A stretch of DNA of 64,000 nt. Source: Shewanella marinintestina (GTDB lineage Bacteria > Pseudomonadota > Gammaproteobacteria > Enterobacterales > Shewanellaceae). The notes under the pieces are model-generated. The model did no database searches. It saw only the letters and a program-made list of their open reading frames with translations, and had not been told where the DNA came from. Shown one piece after another: positions 46,801-56,708 of the stretch. Position numbers and translations under genes: made by a program. The stretch spans positions 62,001 to 126,000 of the forward strand of contig NZ_JAKILC010000015.1 of NCBI RefSeq assembly GCF_023283845.1. The letters run 5' to 3'. Numbering within the stretch: the stretch's first letter is position 1; each line of letters begins with the position of its first letter.

Positions 46801-48612
46801 TTACTTACGGTTATGACGCTTACGCTCGTTTTCAGTCAAGAAACGCTTACGAACACGGATGTTCAGTGGCGTTACTTCTACTAATTCGTCATCATCGATG
46901 AACTCAAGAGCTTGCTCTAGTGTCATTTCGATATGCGGAGTTAGTACCTGCGCTTCGTCAGTACCAGATGCACGCATGTTAGTTAGCTGCTTACCTTTCA
47001 AACAGTTAACTGTAAGGTCGTTAGCACGTGCGTGAAGACCAACTACTTGACCTTCGTATACTTCTGCAGCGTGAGTAATAAACAGACGACCACGCTCTTG
47101 CAGACCGAATAGTGCGAATGTTAGTGCCTTACCAGTTGCGTTAGAGATCAATACACCACGTGCACGTTGACCAATATCGCCGCCTTTCAGAGGACCGTAA
47201 TGGTCGAATGAATGGTAAATTAGACCAGTACCAGAAGTCGCTGTCATGAATTCAGTTTGGAAACCGATTAGACCACGGCTAGGGATAACGAAGTCGATAC
47301 GTACACGACCCTTACCGTCTAACTGCATGTCCTTCATGTCACCCTTACGAGTACCAAGCTTCTCGATTACTGCACCTTGATGTTCTTCTTGAACGTCAAC
47401 AGTTAGTGTTTCGAACGGCTCACACATCTCGCCATCAATCTCTTTGATGATAACTTCTGGACGAGATACTGCTAGCTCGTAACCTTCACGACGCATGTTT
47501 TCAATCAAGATTGAAAGGTGAAGTTCACCACGGCCTGATACGCGGAAACGATCTGGGCTGTCAGTTTCTTCAACACGAAGTGCTACGTTGTGTACTAGCT
47601 CTTGTTGTAGACGCTCAAGAATGTTACGTGAAGTAACGAACTTACCTTCTTTACCAGCGAACGGAGAAGTGTTCACCTGGAAAGTCATGGTTAGAGTTGG
47701 TTCATCAACAGATAGAGCTGGTAGTGCTTCTACAGTAGTAGGGGCACAAATGGTGTCAGAAATCTGTAGCTGGCCAAGACCAGTAATTGCAACGATGTCA
47801 CCAGCATTAGCATCAGATACTTCGTGACGCTCTAGACCCATGTAACCTAATACTTGGCCAATCTTACCGTTACGTTTCTTGCCGTCAGCGCCAAGAACTG
47901 TAACTTGTTGGTTAGTTTTAACACTACCACGCTTGATGCGGCCAATACCGATAACACCCACGTATGAGTTGTAGTCGATTTGCGAAATTTGCATCTGGAA
48001 ATCACCTTCAGCATCAGCATCTGGTGAAGAAACTTTTTCAACGATCGTTTCGAATAGCGGCGTCATGTCAGCGCTAACTTCGTCTGGATCCAATGTTGCA
48101 AAACCGTTTAGTGCAGAAGCATAAACGATTGGGAAATCTAGCTGCTCATCAGTAGCGCCTAGGTTGTCGAACAAGTCAAATACTTGGTCAATAACCCAAT
48201 CTGGACGTGCGCCTGGACGGTCAATCTTGTTAATAACAACGATTGGCTTTAGGCCTTGAGCGAAAGCTTTCTTAGTTACGAAACGAGTTTGTGGCATTGG
48301 ACCATCAACTGCGTCAACTAGTAGTAATACTGAGTCAACCATAGATAGAACACGCTCAACCTCACCACCGAAATCGGCGTGACCTGGGGTGTCTACGATG
48401 TTGATGCGGTAATCGTTCCACTTGATGGCAGTGTTCTTGGCCAGAATCGTGATACCACGTTCCTTTTCAAGATCATTTGAATCCATCACCCGCTCAGTGG
48501 CTTCTCCTCGAGACTCAAGGGTTCCTGACTGCGCCAGCATCTTATCAACCAAGGTAGTCTTACCATGGTCAACGTGTGCAATAATGGCGATGTTACGTAA
48601 ATTCTCTAACAC
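46801..48612 (-). CDS. bipA: Ribosome-associated GTPase BipA/TypA
   Basis: BipA is a translational GTPase that binds 70S ribosomes and aids subunit assembly, notably at low temperature. The G1 motif AHVDHGKT is at 12-19, the G3 motif [10 protein letters not shown] and G4 NKID follow, with EF-G-like domains and the BipA-specific C-terminus. I place the start at the GTG at 48612, with AGAGG seven bases upstream, because it yields the canonical [16 protein letters not shown] and 603 residues; a longer frame to 48660 adds unlikely sequence. Divergent from glnA, as in E. coli. Confidence 0.96.
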   Translation of the reverse strand: MLENLRNIAIIAHVDHGKTTLVDKMLAQSGTLESRGEATERVMDSNDLEKERGITILAKNTAIKWNDYRINIVDTPGHADFGGEVERVLSMVDSVLLLVDAVDGPMPQTRFVTKKAFAQGLKPIVVINKIDRPGARPDWVIDQVFDLFDNLGATDEQLDFPIVYASALNGFATLDPDEVSADMTPLFETIVEKVSSPDADAEGDFQMQISQIDYNSYVGVIGIGRIKRGSVKTNQQVTVLGADGKKRNGKIGQVLGYMGLERHEVSDANAGDIVAITGLGQLQISDTICAPTTVEALPALSVDEPTLTMTFQVNTSPFAGKEGKFVTSRNILERLQQELVHNVALRVEETDSPDRFRVSGRGELHLSILIENMRREGYELAVSRPEVIIKEIDGEMCEPFETLTVDVQEEHQGAVIEKLGTRKGDMKDMQLDGKGRVRIDFVIPSRGLIGFQTEFMTATSGTGLIYHSFDHYGPLKGGDIGQRARGVLISNATGKALTFALFGLQERGRLFITHAAEVYEGQVVGLHARANDLTVNCLKGKQLTNMRASGTDEAQVLTPHIEMTLEQALEFIDDDELVEVTPLNIRVRKRFLTENERKRHNRK

Positions 48613-49084
48613 GGCTAAACCTCTTACCATCGGTATAAAATATAGGGGGGTTACTGACAACGACTAAAACCAATCTAGTATAGTAGTTGCAATAAAAAGC
48701 GTGACATTCTACTCTAGCTCGGCGTTATCTCACAGGATTATTTTTAACCAATCGTTAAAAATAACTCTTTCGCATTGATTTTTTTCACTCTAACGCCCGC
48801 TTTTTATACACTTTTTTATACTTTCCTTGTGTGACACTATTAGTATCTGCTTCCTAGATAAATTCAATATTTAGCGATTTAAAAGTAATTTCAGCCATAT
48901 TAACCAATAGATTTACGCCTTTTATTCTCTCGCTGTTGACTGTTTTTAATCGCAATAACACTTATTGAAATACAGATGCTATTTCCTTGAGCTACACCCT
49001 ATAAAATTCGATTTAGCTTAGCTATTCTGTCCGCTCGTTTAAAACGCAAGAGCAAGCCAGCCATAATCTAGTTCACAGGCTGCC

Positions 49085-49140
49085 TGCACCGTAATAGCGC
49101 GTGCACCATATAGATCCATTGCACGCACCAAAATAGTGCA
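49085..49140 (+). promoter_or_regulatory. NtrC-like binding sites upstream of glnA
   Basis: Against TGCACC-N5-GGTGCA, the site at 49124-49140 (CGCACCAAAATAGTGCA) has only two mismatches in the arms. Two further left half-sites TGCACC occur at 49085 and 49102 with weak right halves. They lie 65-120 bases upstream of the sigma-54 promoter, a usual enhancer distance. Confidence 0.65.
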
Positions 49141-49203
49141 AAACGCGTTAACCTGAATTATTACGAAAACAAACAACTATTATTATTCAATAAGTTATAA
49201 TGT

Positions 49204-49219
49204 TGGCACGACTCTCGCT
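49204..49219 (+). promoter_or_regulatory. Sigma-54 promoter of glnA
   Basis: TGGCACGACTCTCGCT matches TGGCACG-N4-TTGCW with one mismatch, and the GG and GC are correctly spaced by ten bases. It lies about 85 bases before the glnA ATG and downstream of NtrC-like sites. Confidence 0.8.
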
Positions 49220-49304
49220 ATACAAATATCAGAATCGCGTTAAGCGCTAAATATTTAAAGATAAAACAAAGGGACAACCCTTTACCCTACTCGGAGATTT
49301 GAGA

Positions 49305-50714
49305 ATGTCTGCAGAATCAGTTTTACAACAACTAAAAGAACTAGAAGTTAAATTTGTTGATTTGCGTTTTACCGACACCATAGGTAAAGAGCAACACGTT
49401 TCAATTCCTACTCACCAAGTTGACGCTGACTTCTTCGAAGATGGTAAAATGTTCGACGGTTCTTCAATCCAAGGTTGGAAAGGCATTAACGAATCAGACA
49501 TGGTATTGATGCCTGATCCAGCAAGTTTCGTACTTGACCCTTTCACTGCTGAAACGACAGCTAACATCCGTTGTGACATTCTAAATCCAGGCACAATGAC
49601 AGGTTACAACCGTGACCCACGCTCTATTGCTAAGAAAGCAGAAGATTATTTACGTTCAACAGGTATTGCTGACACAGTGCTGATTGGTCCAGAGCCAGAA
49701 TTCTTCCTATTTGACGATGTGAAGTTCAGTGCTGACATGTCAGGTTGTTTCTACAAAGTTGACGCAGAAGAAGCAGCTTGGAATTCAGGTACCAGCTACG
49801 AAGATGGTAACAAAGGTCACCGTCCAGGGGTTAAAGGTGGTTACTTCCCTGTAGCACCAGTTGATTCTTCACAAGATATCCGTAGTGCTATGTGTTTAGT
49901 ACTAGAAGAGATGGGTCAGGTTGTTGAAGCGCATCACCACGAAGTGGCGACTGCTGGTCAGAACGAAATCGCAACACGTTTCAATACGCTAACCCTTAAG
50001 GCTGATGAAGTTCAGGTGCTTAAGTATGTAGTACATAACGTTGCTCACGCTTATAACAAGACCGCGACATTCATGCCTAAGCCAATCGTTGGTGACAACG
50101 GTAGCGGTATGCACGTGCATCAGTCTCTAGCTAAAGACGGCGTAAACCTATTTGCTGGTGACAAATACGGCGGATTGAGTGAAACAGCATTGTTCTACAT
50201 CGGTGGTGTAATTAAGCATGCTCGTGCTATTAACGCATTTGCTAACCCATCAACTAACTCTTACAAGCGTCTTGTACCACACTTTGAAGCGCCAGTGATG
50301 CTAGCTTACTCAGCAGCTAACCGCTCTGCTTCTATCCGTATCCCAGTGGTACCAAGTGCAAAAGGTCGTCGTATCGAAGTTCGTTTTGGTGACCCAGTAG
50401 CTAACCCATACTTAGCGTTCTCTGCAATGCTAATGGCAGGCCTTGACGGTATCCAAAACAAGATCCACCCAGGTGAAGCAATGGATAAAGATCTATACGA
50501 TCTTCCAGCTGAAGAAGCTGCAGAAATCCCAACAGTTGCAACTTCACTAGAAAACGCACTTGAGTGTCTAGATGCTGACCGTGAGTTCCTAACTCGTGGC
50601 GACGTATTCACTAACGACTTTATCGATTCTTACATCGCCCTTAAGTCTGCAGACGTTGAGCGCATTAACCAAACAACTCACCCAGTAGAATTCGAGCTTT
50701 ACTACAGCTTGTAA
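49305..50714 (+). CDS. glnA: Glutamine synthetase type I
   Basis: GlnA makes glutamine from glutamate, ammonia and ATP. The 469-residue protein has [11 protein letters not shown] near residue 50, the [10 protein letters not shown] motif with metal-binding glutamates, the [10 protein letters not shown] motif and the adenylylation tyrosine Tyr398 (counting Met1) in KDLYDLP. I start at the ATG at 49305 with GGAG eight bases upstream. Regulation is expected at transcription (NtrC and sigma-54 sites upstream) and by adenylylation. No ntrBC genes follow; a terminator does. Confidence 0.98.
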   Translation: MSAESVLQQLKELEVKFVDLRFTDTIGKEQHVSIPTHQVDADFFEDGKMFDGSSIQGWKGINESDMVLMPDPASFVLDPFTAETTANIRCDILNPGTMTGYNRDPRSIAKKAEDYLRSTGIADTVLIGPEPEFFLFDDVKFSADMSGCFYKVDAEEAAWNSGTSYEDGNKGHRPGVKGGYFPVAPVDSSQDIRSAMCLVLEEMGQVVEAHHHEVATAGQNEIATRFNTLTLKADEVQVLKYVVHNVAHAYNKTATFMPKPIVGDNGSGMHVHQSLAKDGVNLFAGDKYGGLSETALFYIGGVIKHARAINAFANPSTNSYKRLVPHFEAPVMLAYSAANRSASIRIPVVPSAKGRRIEVRFGDPVANPYLAFSAMLMAGLDGIQNKIHPGEAMDKDLYDLPAEEAAEIPTVATSLENALECLDADREFLTRGDVFTNDFIDSYIALKSADVERINQTTHPVEFELYYSL

Positions 50715-50755
50715 TCCTTGAGTTGAGCCGCTAACCAAGCATTTGGTTAGCCTTT

Positions 50756-50787
50756 AAGCCCTAAACAGCAATGTTTAGGGCTTTTTT
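50756..50787 (+). terminator. Terminator of glnA
   Basis: A perfect 12-bp stem AAGCCCTAAACA/TGTTTAGGGCTT with loop GCAA is followed by T residues. Confidence 0.92.
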
Positions 50788-50940
50788 ATTAGATCATAAT
50801 TCCTCTTACACTCTCTCAACCCACTATAGTTATATCAGCGCCATACAAAACTAAATATACCTAATACCAATTGACATAAAGGTGCTGCAAAAACAAGCAA
50901 CTATGTTAGCTTGTACTTAACTGTAATAGAGGGAGCTATC

Positions 50941-53142
50941 ATGTCTGCACGCATTTCAATCTTAACCAAAACTGTGATTTGGTTGTCATTGCTATTAACG
51001 CTCGGCATCTTGCCCGCTAAAGCCATTGAATGGCCACAAGATGTCACCGCCAAAGAAGGCACCATTGTGGTGTATCAGCCACAACCTGAATCATTAAATG
51101 GCAATATCTTACAAGGCCGCGCGGCGATGTCACTTGAGTTAATCGACAGAGACGAGCCTATTTTCGGTGCTTTCTGGTTTAGTGCCCGCATCGATACTAA
51201 CCAAGACGTTGCTACGGTGCGCAATATTGAAGTCACCAAGGTACGCTGGCCAGACTCTCAACCCGCTGATGAGCAGCGATTTACAGAAGTGGTTGAAAAG
51301 GAACTTGAAAATAGTCAGTTTGAAATCTCTATGCAGCGTTTATCTGCAAGTCTTGCTAACGCTAAACAAGAAAAACAAAGTCTGGCGGAAATCAAAAGCG
51401 ATGCCCCCGATATTTTATTTCGTCAACAGCTAGCGGTACTACTTGCTTTTGATGGCACGCCACAATTTAGAGATATTGAAAATAGTCCGTATGAACGCGC
51501 ACTTAACACCCCTTTTGCCGTTGCACGTAATAAGCAAACCAAAAAACTCTTCCTTAGCAATGGTACGTATTGGTACACGGCTGATAACCCTATGGGGCCA
51601 TGGCAAGCGACCGAATATCCGCCTGAAGACTTAGTTAAGATGCTCCCTGACTCCAACAACGGCAACGCAGCTACGGCAGATGCCCCCGCTGTCATTGCCG
51701 TCGATAAACCAACAGAGTTAGTATCTACCGATGGTAAACCGCAATGGAAAAGCTTAACCGCAGGCAAGCTGCTGTATGTCAGTAATACTGAAACGGCATG
51801 GATCCGTGAAACTTCAAGCGGTGAAATGTATCTGCTACTCTCTGGTCGTTGGTTTAAATCTAAAAAAGAAGCAGGTCCTTGGAGTTTCGTCCGCGCAGAC
51901 AAACTGCCTACGAGCTTTAATGATATTCCGCCAGAATCAGATATCGGTGGCTTACGCGTGTCGGTGGCAGGCACCACTGAAGCCGACCAAGCTATGCTTG
52001 ATGCACAAATTCCACAAACTGCCGCCATTAAACGTGATGCGGCAAAGCTCAGTGTGCAATATGATGGTGAGCCTAAGTTTGATGCCATTCCCGGCACTAA
52101 AGTCGCCTACGCAGTCAACACTGCTACTCAAGTATTAAAAATTAACAACCAATATTATGCTGTTGATAACGGCGTTTGGTTTACAGCATCCAATGCCAAA
52201 GGGCCTTGGCAAGTTGCTGATAACATTCCTAATGATGAAATCGCCAAAATCCCGCCAAGCTCACCTGTGTATAACACCACTTACGTTGAAATCTACGACT
52301 CAACACCTGAAGTAGTGTATGTCGGTTATACCCCAGGTTATATGTGGTCATACCCTTATTATGGCGTGCCCGTTTATGGCACAGGCTGGTATTACCCTCC
52401 GTATTGGGGACGTTACTATTATCCACGACCACCGACTTGGGGTTTACACGTGGGTTATAACCCATGGACAGGCTGGAACGCGGGCGTAAGTTGGAGCAAT
52501 GGTTTCTTTAGTGTAGGCATAGGTTGGAGTGCCGGATGGGGCAATCACTATTATCCGGGTCGCTGCTGTGGCGGCTACTATGGAGGTGGCTATCGTCGCC
52601 CAGTGGTGATTAATACGGGTGATATCAATATTGGTAACAGCGTGAGTATTGGTAATCGCACCAACATCTCTAATAAACTCGCTAATACCAATATTTCCGG
52701 CAACAAGCTCACTGGCAACCGAGTCGGTAAAAACAATCTTTATAACCGTCCAGAAACCCGTAATCGCAATGCTGATCCAGCAAAGATTAATAATAAGTTT
52801 AAACAAGCCAATCACAACAATGCTCGCACAAATAACGTCTTTGCCGATAAAAATGGCAATGTAGCTAGAGACTTAGATGGAAAATGGCAAAGCCGTGATA
52901 AAGGTAGCTGGACACCTGCACCTGAAACACGTCAGAAAATTGAAACAGGGATAAACAATCGTGAAATATCTCAGCCTAAATCTCTGTCTAATCCTCAACC
53001 TGCAAGGCCTAACAACCCAGTAAATCGGCCCAACAGTATCAATCGGCCAGTGAATAATCACAACTTTGACCGAGAAGGCCTAAATCGTGCCCGTAACGCC
53101 CGTCAGCATGGTTCCATGCGTGAAGGAAGACGCGGACGTTAA
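50941..53142 (+). CDS. Large secreted repeat protein with Tyr/Gly-rich and Asn-rich tail
   Basis: The 733-residue protein has a signal peptide (cleavage near residue 27, after PAKA). Three repeated modules with W[FY].(11-14)GPW patterns occur (YWYTADNPMGPW, GRWFKSKKEAGPW, GVWFTASNAKGPW) at about residues 200-440. A stretch rich in Tyr, Trp, Pro and Gly follows (about 460-570), then an Asn/Arg-rich tail (570-733). A carbohydrate-binding-like annotation would fit the W repeats but I cannot prove it. The start at 50941 is set by GAGGGAG. Surface or periplasmic location is likely. Confidence 0.72.
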   Translation: MSARISILTKTVIWLSLLLTLGILPAKAIEWPQDVTAKEGTIVVYQPQPESLNGNILQGRAAMSLELIDRDEPIFGAFWFSARIDTNQDVATVRNIEVTKVRWPDSQPADEQRFTEVVEKELENSQFEISMQRLSASLANAKQEKQSLAEIKSDAPDILFRQQLAVLLAFDGTPQFRDIENSPYERALNTPFAVARNKQTKKLFLSNGTYWYTADNPMGPWQATEYPPEDLVKMLPDSNNGNAATADAPAVIAVDKPTELVSTDGKPQWKSLTAGKLLYVSNTETAWIRETSSGEMYLLLSGRWFKSKKEAGPWSFVRADKLPTSFNDIPPESDIGGLRVSVAGTTEADQAMLDAQIPQTAAIKRDAAKLSVQYDGEPKFDAIPGTKVAYAVNTATQVLKINNQYYAVDNGVWFTASNAKGPWQVADNIPNDEIAKIPPSSPVYNTTYVEIYDSTPEVVYVGYTPGYMWSYPYYGVPVYGTGWYYPPYWGRYYYPRPPTWGLHVGYNPWTGWNAGVSWSNGFFSVGIGWSAGWGNHYYPGRCCGGYYGGGYRRPVVINTGDINIGNSVSIGNRTNISNKLANTNISGNKLTGNRVGKNNLYNRPETRNRNADPAKINNKFKQANHNNARTNNVFADKNGNVARDLDGKWQSRDKGSWTPAPETRQKIETGINNREISQPKSLSNPQPARPNNPVNRPNSINRPVNNHNFDREGLNRARNARQHGSMREGRRGR

Positions 53143-53160
53143 CAGTCATGGTACTCAAAT

Positions 53161-53189
53161 AGGCCTGCCACACGCAGGCCTCTTTATTT
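53161..53189 (+). terminator. Terminator after the secreted repeat protein
   Basis: A perfect 8-bp stem AGGCCTGC/GCAGGCCT with loop CACAC is followed by a T-rich tail. Confidence 0.85.
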
Positions 53190-53251
53190 GCTGATTACTG
53201 GCTTAACCCATGTCTTGAATATCATCAGACATCATTCACGGAATAATAATC

Positions 53252-54457
53252 ATGTGGCAAAAACTCGCGCCTTATCGCAGCTCATTTATTTTACTTTCAG
53301 CATTAATGCTAGGCGGCATAATCGGGATCTTTGCGCCTGAATTTGCCTTAAAACTAAAACCATTAGGCCAGATATTTTTAAACCTATTGTTTATGATTAT
53401 CGTGCCGTTAGTGGCTATTAGCGTAACCTCATCTATTGCACGCATGACAGACTTAAAACGTCTCGGCGCAATACTAATAACTATTTTTTTAGTATCAATT
53501 GTCATGGCTATTATCCCCACACTCGGCATTATCGGTTTAGCATCAATTTACGATCCCGCTCAAGGCGTGACCTTAGATCTACAGCAGCAAATCACTGCTG
53601 GCTCTGGGGATATGGATTTTGTCAGCCTACTCACCACTAATGACTTTGTCGGTCTATTATCAAAATCCAACATTTTAGCGTTGATTATTATGTCGGTAAT
53701 TAGCGGTATCGCGATTGGCCAATCAGGTAAAGATGGTGAGAAAGTCTCAGCCATGCTCGATAGCCTCAATACTGTAATAATGAAAATCGTATCAATCTTA
53801 ATGGTTGCTGCACCTATTGGTCTTGGGGCTTACTTTGCGTCAACCATGGCCAGTCAAGACAGCGAGCTATTAAGCACCTTTGCCCGCGCAATTGGCTTAT
53901 TCTTTATCGCAGCAGCGATTTATTACACCTTAGGCAGCACTTTCTATGCATGGCTAGGCGGTGGCTTTAATGGGGTTAAACAGTTTTGGCGTAACGCTAT
54001 TGAGCCTTCAGCAACGGCTTTAGGCACCAGCTCTTCATTGGCTTCGTTACCGGTAAATATTCGAGCCGCCAATAAAATGGGGCTGCGAGAAGACATCGCC
54101 GACATCAGTTTGCCTTTGCTAGTCAATCTTAATAAGGGCGGCGCAGCCATGACCACAGCGCTTAAGATTGTGTTTATCTATTCGATTCTAGGCTTAGATT
54201 TTAGCGCCGATGTTTTTGCGCTCACAATATTGATTTCAGTGCTGTCAGCCTTTGTGATTGGCGGCGTCCCCGGCGGTGCGTTTCTTGGTGAGATTTTCAT
54301 TGTCACCACCTTAGGCTTGCCGATTGAAGCTATCCCTATTCTAGTGATTATTGGTGCTGTTACCGATGCTCCTGCAACCGTCATCAACGTGATCCATGAT
54401 CTTAATGCCACCCAAATTATCCAGCGGATCAGTGGTCGCCACTATGTAAAGCAGTAG
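53252..54457 (+). CDS. Dicarboxylate/amino acid:cation symporter (DAACS, GltP/DctA family)
   Basis: The 401-residue membrane protein has about eight helices plus hairpins and the family motifs: TSSSLASLPVNIRAAN (the serine-rich hairpin), then VNLNKGGAAM and GAVTDAPATVINVIHD with the substrate/cation-binding residues. It imports a dicarboxylate or acidic/neutral amino acid with Na+ or H+. Substrate cannot be told from sequence. It has its own terminator downstream. Confidence 0.9.
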   Translation: MWQKLAPYRSSFILLSALMLGGIIGIFAPEFALKLKPLGQIFLNLLFMIIVPLVAISVTSSIARMTDLKRLGAILITIFLVSIVMAIIPTLGIIGLASIYDPAQGVTLDLQQQITAGSGDMDFVSLLTTNDFVGLLSKSNILALIIMSVISGIAIGQSGKDGEKVSAMLDSLNTVIMKIVSILMVAAPIGLGAYFASTMASQDSELLSTFARAIGLFFIAAAIYYTLGSTFYAWLGGGFNGVKQFWRNAIEPSATALGTSSSLASLPVNIRAANKMGLREDIADISLPLLVNLNKGGAAMTTALKIVFIYSILGLDFSADVFALTILISVLSAFVIGGVPGGAFLGEIFIVTTLGLPIEAIPILVIIGAVTDAPATVINVIHDLNATQIIQRISGRHYVKQ

Positions 54458-54526
54458 AGGCTTGGATAGTACCTAAAAGTCAGTTTTTTCACCCAAACAA
54501 ATTAAAGTCATAAATAACAAGCACGT

Positions 54527-54562
54527 AGTCATATGACAGCCTCACTGTCATATGACTTTTTA
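54527..54562 (+). terminator. Terminator after symporter gene, built from repeated GTCATATGAC palindromes
   Basis: A perfect 13-bp stem AGTCATATGACAG/CTGTCATATGACT with loop CCTCA is followed by T residues. Each arm contains the 10-bp palindrome GTCATATGAC, and a third relative (GTCATATCCATGAC) follows at about 54569, so the same DNA could also be a set of regulator sites. Confidence 0.78.
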
Positions 54563-54654
54563 ATGCCTGTCATATCCATGACGCAGAGAAAACCATCTAT
54601 TCATGCTGAACTTGCTCTCGTCAACTTCTACTGTCAACATAGCAAGGAGCAAGT

Positions 54655-55083
54655 ATGGAACACTCAATCAATCGCCATAAAATGGATAGCCAAATGGAAC
54701 AAGTAACAATCAGCAATGGATACTGGTATTACTTCAACGATCAAGATGTGCGCATCACAGCTCATGGTTCGGGATATTCAGGTAAAGAAACCATTTACCT
54801 CAACGATGAAGTTATCACTGAGAAGCGCAGTTTCGGCATGCGTAGTTCACATCAATTTTGCCATTTAGGTAGTGACTATGAAGTCAGGTTTAAAGTCACT
54901 AGCCTGTTCAAAGGCACGGTTGAATGCAGTTTGTATCGCAGCGGTGAACATCTAGCCACTGAAACCAAAGCCTTTCTCGACAAGGATAATAAATCCGCTC
55001 GTAAGCAAATATTTATGTGCTTTGTAGCAGGATTGATTTTTGGCGGTTTATTTGCCTTATTTACCCACTATTTTATAGGGTAA
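54655..55083 (+). CDS. Small protein with C-terminal membrane anchor, unknown family
   Basis: The 142-residue protein has a soluble beta-rich N-terminal domain (about 15-110) and a single membrane helix at the C-terminus (about 118-140). AAGGAGC precedes the ATG. The next gene, 45 bases downstream, encodes a helix-turn-helix protein that also ends in a membrane helix, suggesting a paired membrane-linked sensor and regulator. I recognise no domain. Confidence 0.68.
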   Translation: MEHSINRHKMDSQMEQVTISNGYWYYFNDQDVRITAHGSGYSGKETIYLNDEVITEKRSFGMRSSHQFCHLGSDYEVRFKVTSLFKGTVECSLYRSGEHLATETKAFLDKDNKSARKQIFMCFVAGLIFGGLFALFTHYFIG

Positions 55084-55128
55084 GTAGATACATGTTGCCA
55101 CTTTACAAGGAAGCTAGCGGAGTCAGAT

Positions 55129-55443
55129 ATGGAAATTAACCCCTTCGCGATCAGGACATTACGACAGGAAAAAGGCTGGACGCAGCAGCACTTGGCAGAT
55201 GCATGCGCCATTAGCCTACGGACAGTGCAGCGAGTAGAGAAGGAAGGTAGCGCATCGAATGACACGCTATTGGGTTTATGTGCAGTTTTTGAAGTGGAAC
55301 AAAAGCAATTACTTGTACTCCCCAAACCAACTCATGAGCAGATGCAACAGGTGTCGTTATACCAACAACGAATATTGCTCACTGTTACCACTTTATTTGG
55401 CGGCTGCATTGGCGCATTAATTATGTATCTAGTCATAAAATAA
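55129..55443 (+). CDS. XRE-family regulator with C-terminal membrane helix
   Basis: The 104-residue protein has an XRE helix-turn-helix at about 7-60 (LRQEKGWTQQHLADACAIS then RTVQRVEKEG), a short linker and a membrane helix at about 80-102 (ILLTVTTLFGGCIGALIMYL). GGAG lies six bases before the ATG. Membrane-bound XRE proteins with this layout exist and may sense the envelope. It is co-oriented with the small anchored protein before it. Confidence 0.85.
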   Translation: MEINPFAIRTLRQEKGWTQQHLADACAISLRTVQRVEKEGSASNDTLLGLCAVFEVEQKQLLVLPKPTHEQMQQVSLYQQRILLTVTTLFGGCIGALIMYLVIK

Positions 55444-55457
55444 CAGCTAACAATAAA

Positions 55458-56465
55458 CTAAAACTGATGCACTACAACGCGACCATTATGCCCTGCTGCA
55501 ACTAATGTATTTCCATCAATAGCTAAGGTAAAGAAACCTTGTGATTCACCGTTGATCAGCAGTGGCTGCCAGCTATAACCATGATCATGGGAAATATCCG
55601 TCGACAGCTTACCCGTTGCAATGCAAGTTTCTTGATAACACGCCATCGCAGTGCGCAACCCCGGTGTTGCCCCCGGAGGCTTATGCCAAACATAGCCCTT
55701 TCGATACACCATATTGGCATCATGTTTGTCGCGCTGTTGGTAATCACCACCAAATACAAATAAATCGCCTAAGGTATTAAAAGCTAAGCCATAACCACCA
55801 GCAGTTTGAGTATCATCATAAAGTGCCACTGGCCGTCTGCGCCAATGGGCACCTGAATCTGCGCTACTGTAAACTGAGCTACTAAAGCCGCCAGAGGTAA
55901 ACCAAGCTCTACTACGCTTATCAACAATTAACGTATTACCGCTAGCCGCAAAAGCCACCTCTTTATCGAGCATTTCAGGTAGCTCAGCTTGTGCGATACG
56001 CTGCCAAGTTTTACCGCCATCACTTGTACGTAAAATCACATAGCAGCCACCAACGGGATCACCAAGTAATAAGCCATTATTACGATCCCAAAAAGCAATG
56101 GAATTGAAAAAACCAAGATCATCAGGGTTATCAAATAAAAGCTCCCAGCTGAGCCCTTGATTTTTAGTGATGTAGAGTTTTGATAAACCGCCCGCGCCAG
56201 CGCCCATTACTATGGCAGTATTGGCATCAAATACCTCAATATCGCGAAAATCCGTTAACGGCTGGCCTTTAACTGAAATATCTTGCCACGATTGGCCGCC
56301 ATCTTTAGAGATAAACACTCGATTGCCGCTACCAGTCACCCAAGCGATATCTTCAAATACCGCACTACCACGAAATGACGCGCCTGACGCGATAGACTCT
56401 ATGCGCCATTCCATTGCTGAAACACTGAAACAGCAGATGCTAATTAACAGCATGAATAGTTTCAT
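55458..56465 (-). CDS. Secreted BNR/YCF48-like repeat protein
   Basis: The 335-residue protein has a signal peptide (about 17 residues, ending SVSA) and a string of BNR/Asp-box repeats: SKDGGQSW, TKNQGLSW, TSDGGKTW, SADSGAHW and ISHDHGYSW. These form a beta-propeller, as in YCF48-like or sialidase-like proteins, but catalytic residues of a glycosidase are not evident. It is therefore a periplasmic propeller of unknown ligand. It is monocistronic and converges on the XRE gene. Confidence 0.8.
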   Translation of the reverse strand: MKLFMLLISICCFSVSAMEWRIESIASGASFRGSAVFEDIAWVTGSGNRVFISKDGGQSWQDISVKGQPLTDFRDIEVFDANTAIVMGAGAGGLSKLYITKNQGLSWELLFDNPDDLGFFNSIAFWDRNNGLLLGDPVGGCYVILRTSDGGKTWQRIAQAELPEMLDKEVAFAASGNTLIVDKRSRAWFTSGGFSSSVYSSADSGAHWRRRPVALYDDTQTAGGYGLAFNTLGDLFVFGGDYQQRDKHDANMVYRKGYVWHKPPGATPGLRTAMACYQETCIATGKLSTDISHDHGYSWQPLLINGESQGFFTLAIDGNTLVAAGHNGRVVVHQF

Positions 56466-56670
56466 AAAATTCCTTTTATAGTGCAGTACTAATCTTAACT
56501 ATCGGCCAATCATGTGTGATAGGCAAGCTAAAATAACATAATTAACTTAGTTACTTAGATCAAAAAACTGCCGGAAACAACAATTAGAACAAACTAAATA
56601 ACACATTACGAAACAACAAGTTAATAACATTTAAGCTGGACATTTCCTAACCTATCCCCTAAATTAAAAG

Positions 56671-56686
56671 CGTGACCAAGATCACC
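56671..56686 (+). promoter_or_regulatory. CRP-like site very close to a start codon
   Basis: CGTGACCAAGATCACC fits GTGA-N6-TCAC and is flanked by A- and T-rich ends as in CRP sites. It lies only 22 bases before the ATG at 56709, so if real it would act as a repressor or serve another regulator. Confidence 0.3.
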
Positions 56687-56708
56687 TTTATGTAATAAGG
56701 AACTTACA

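Larger units (their letters stand above)
48613..49304. other. Divergent bipA-glnA regulatory region
   Basis: About 690 bases without a gene. The glnA-proximal third holds NtrC-like sites and a sigma-54 promoter (listed separately). The rest is AT-rich and should contain the bipA promoter; no RNA gene was seen. Confidence 0.6.

Noticed and set aside
48613..48660. N-terminal extension of bipA
   Set aside because: The GTG at 48612 has an ideal AGAGG site and gives the canonical family N-terminus.
51423..52097. 224-codon minus-strand open frame
   Set aside because: It lies fully inside the secreted repeat protein gene on the other strand and has no ribosome site or family resemblance.
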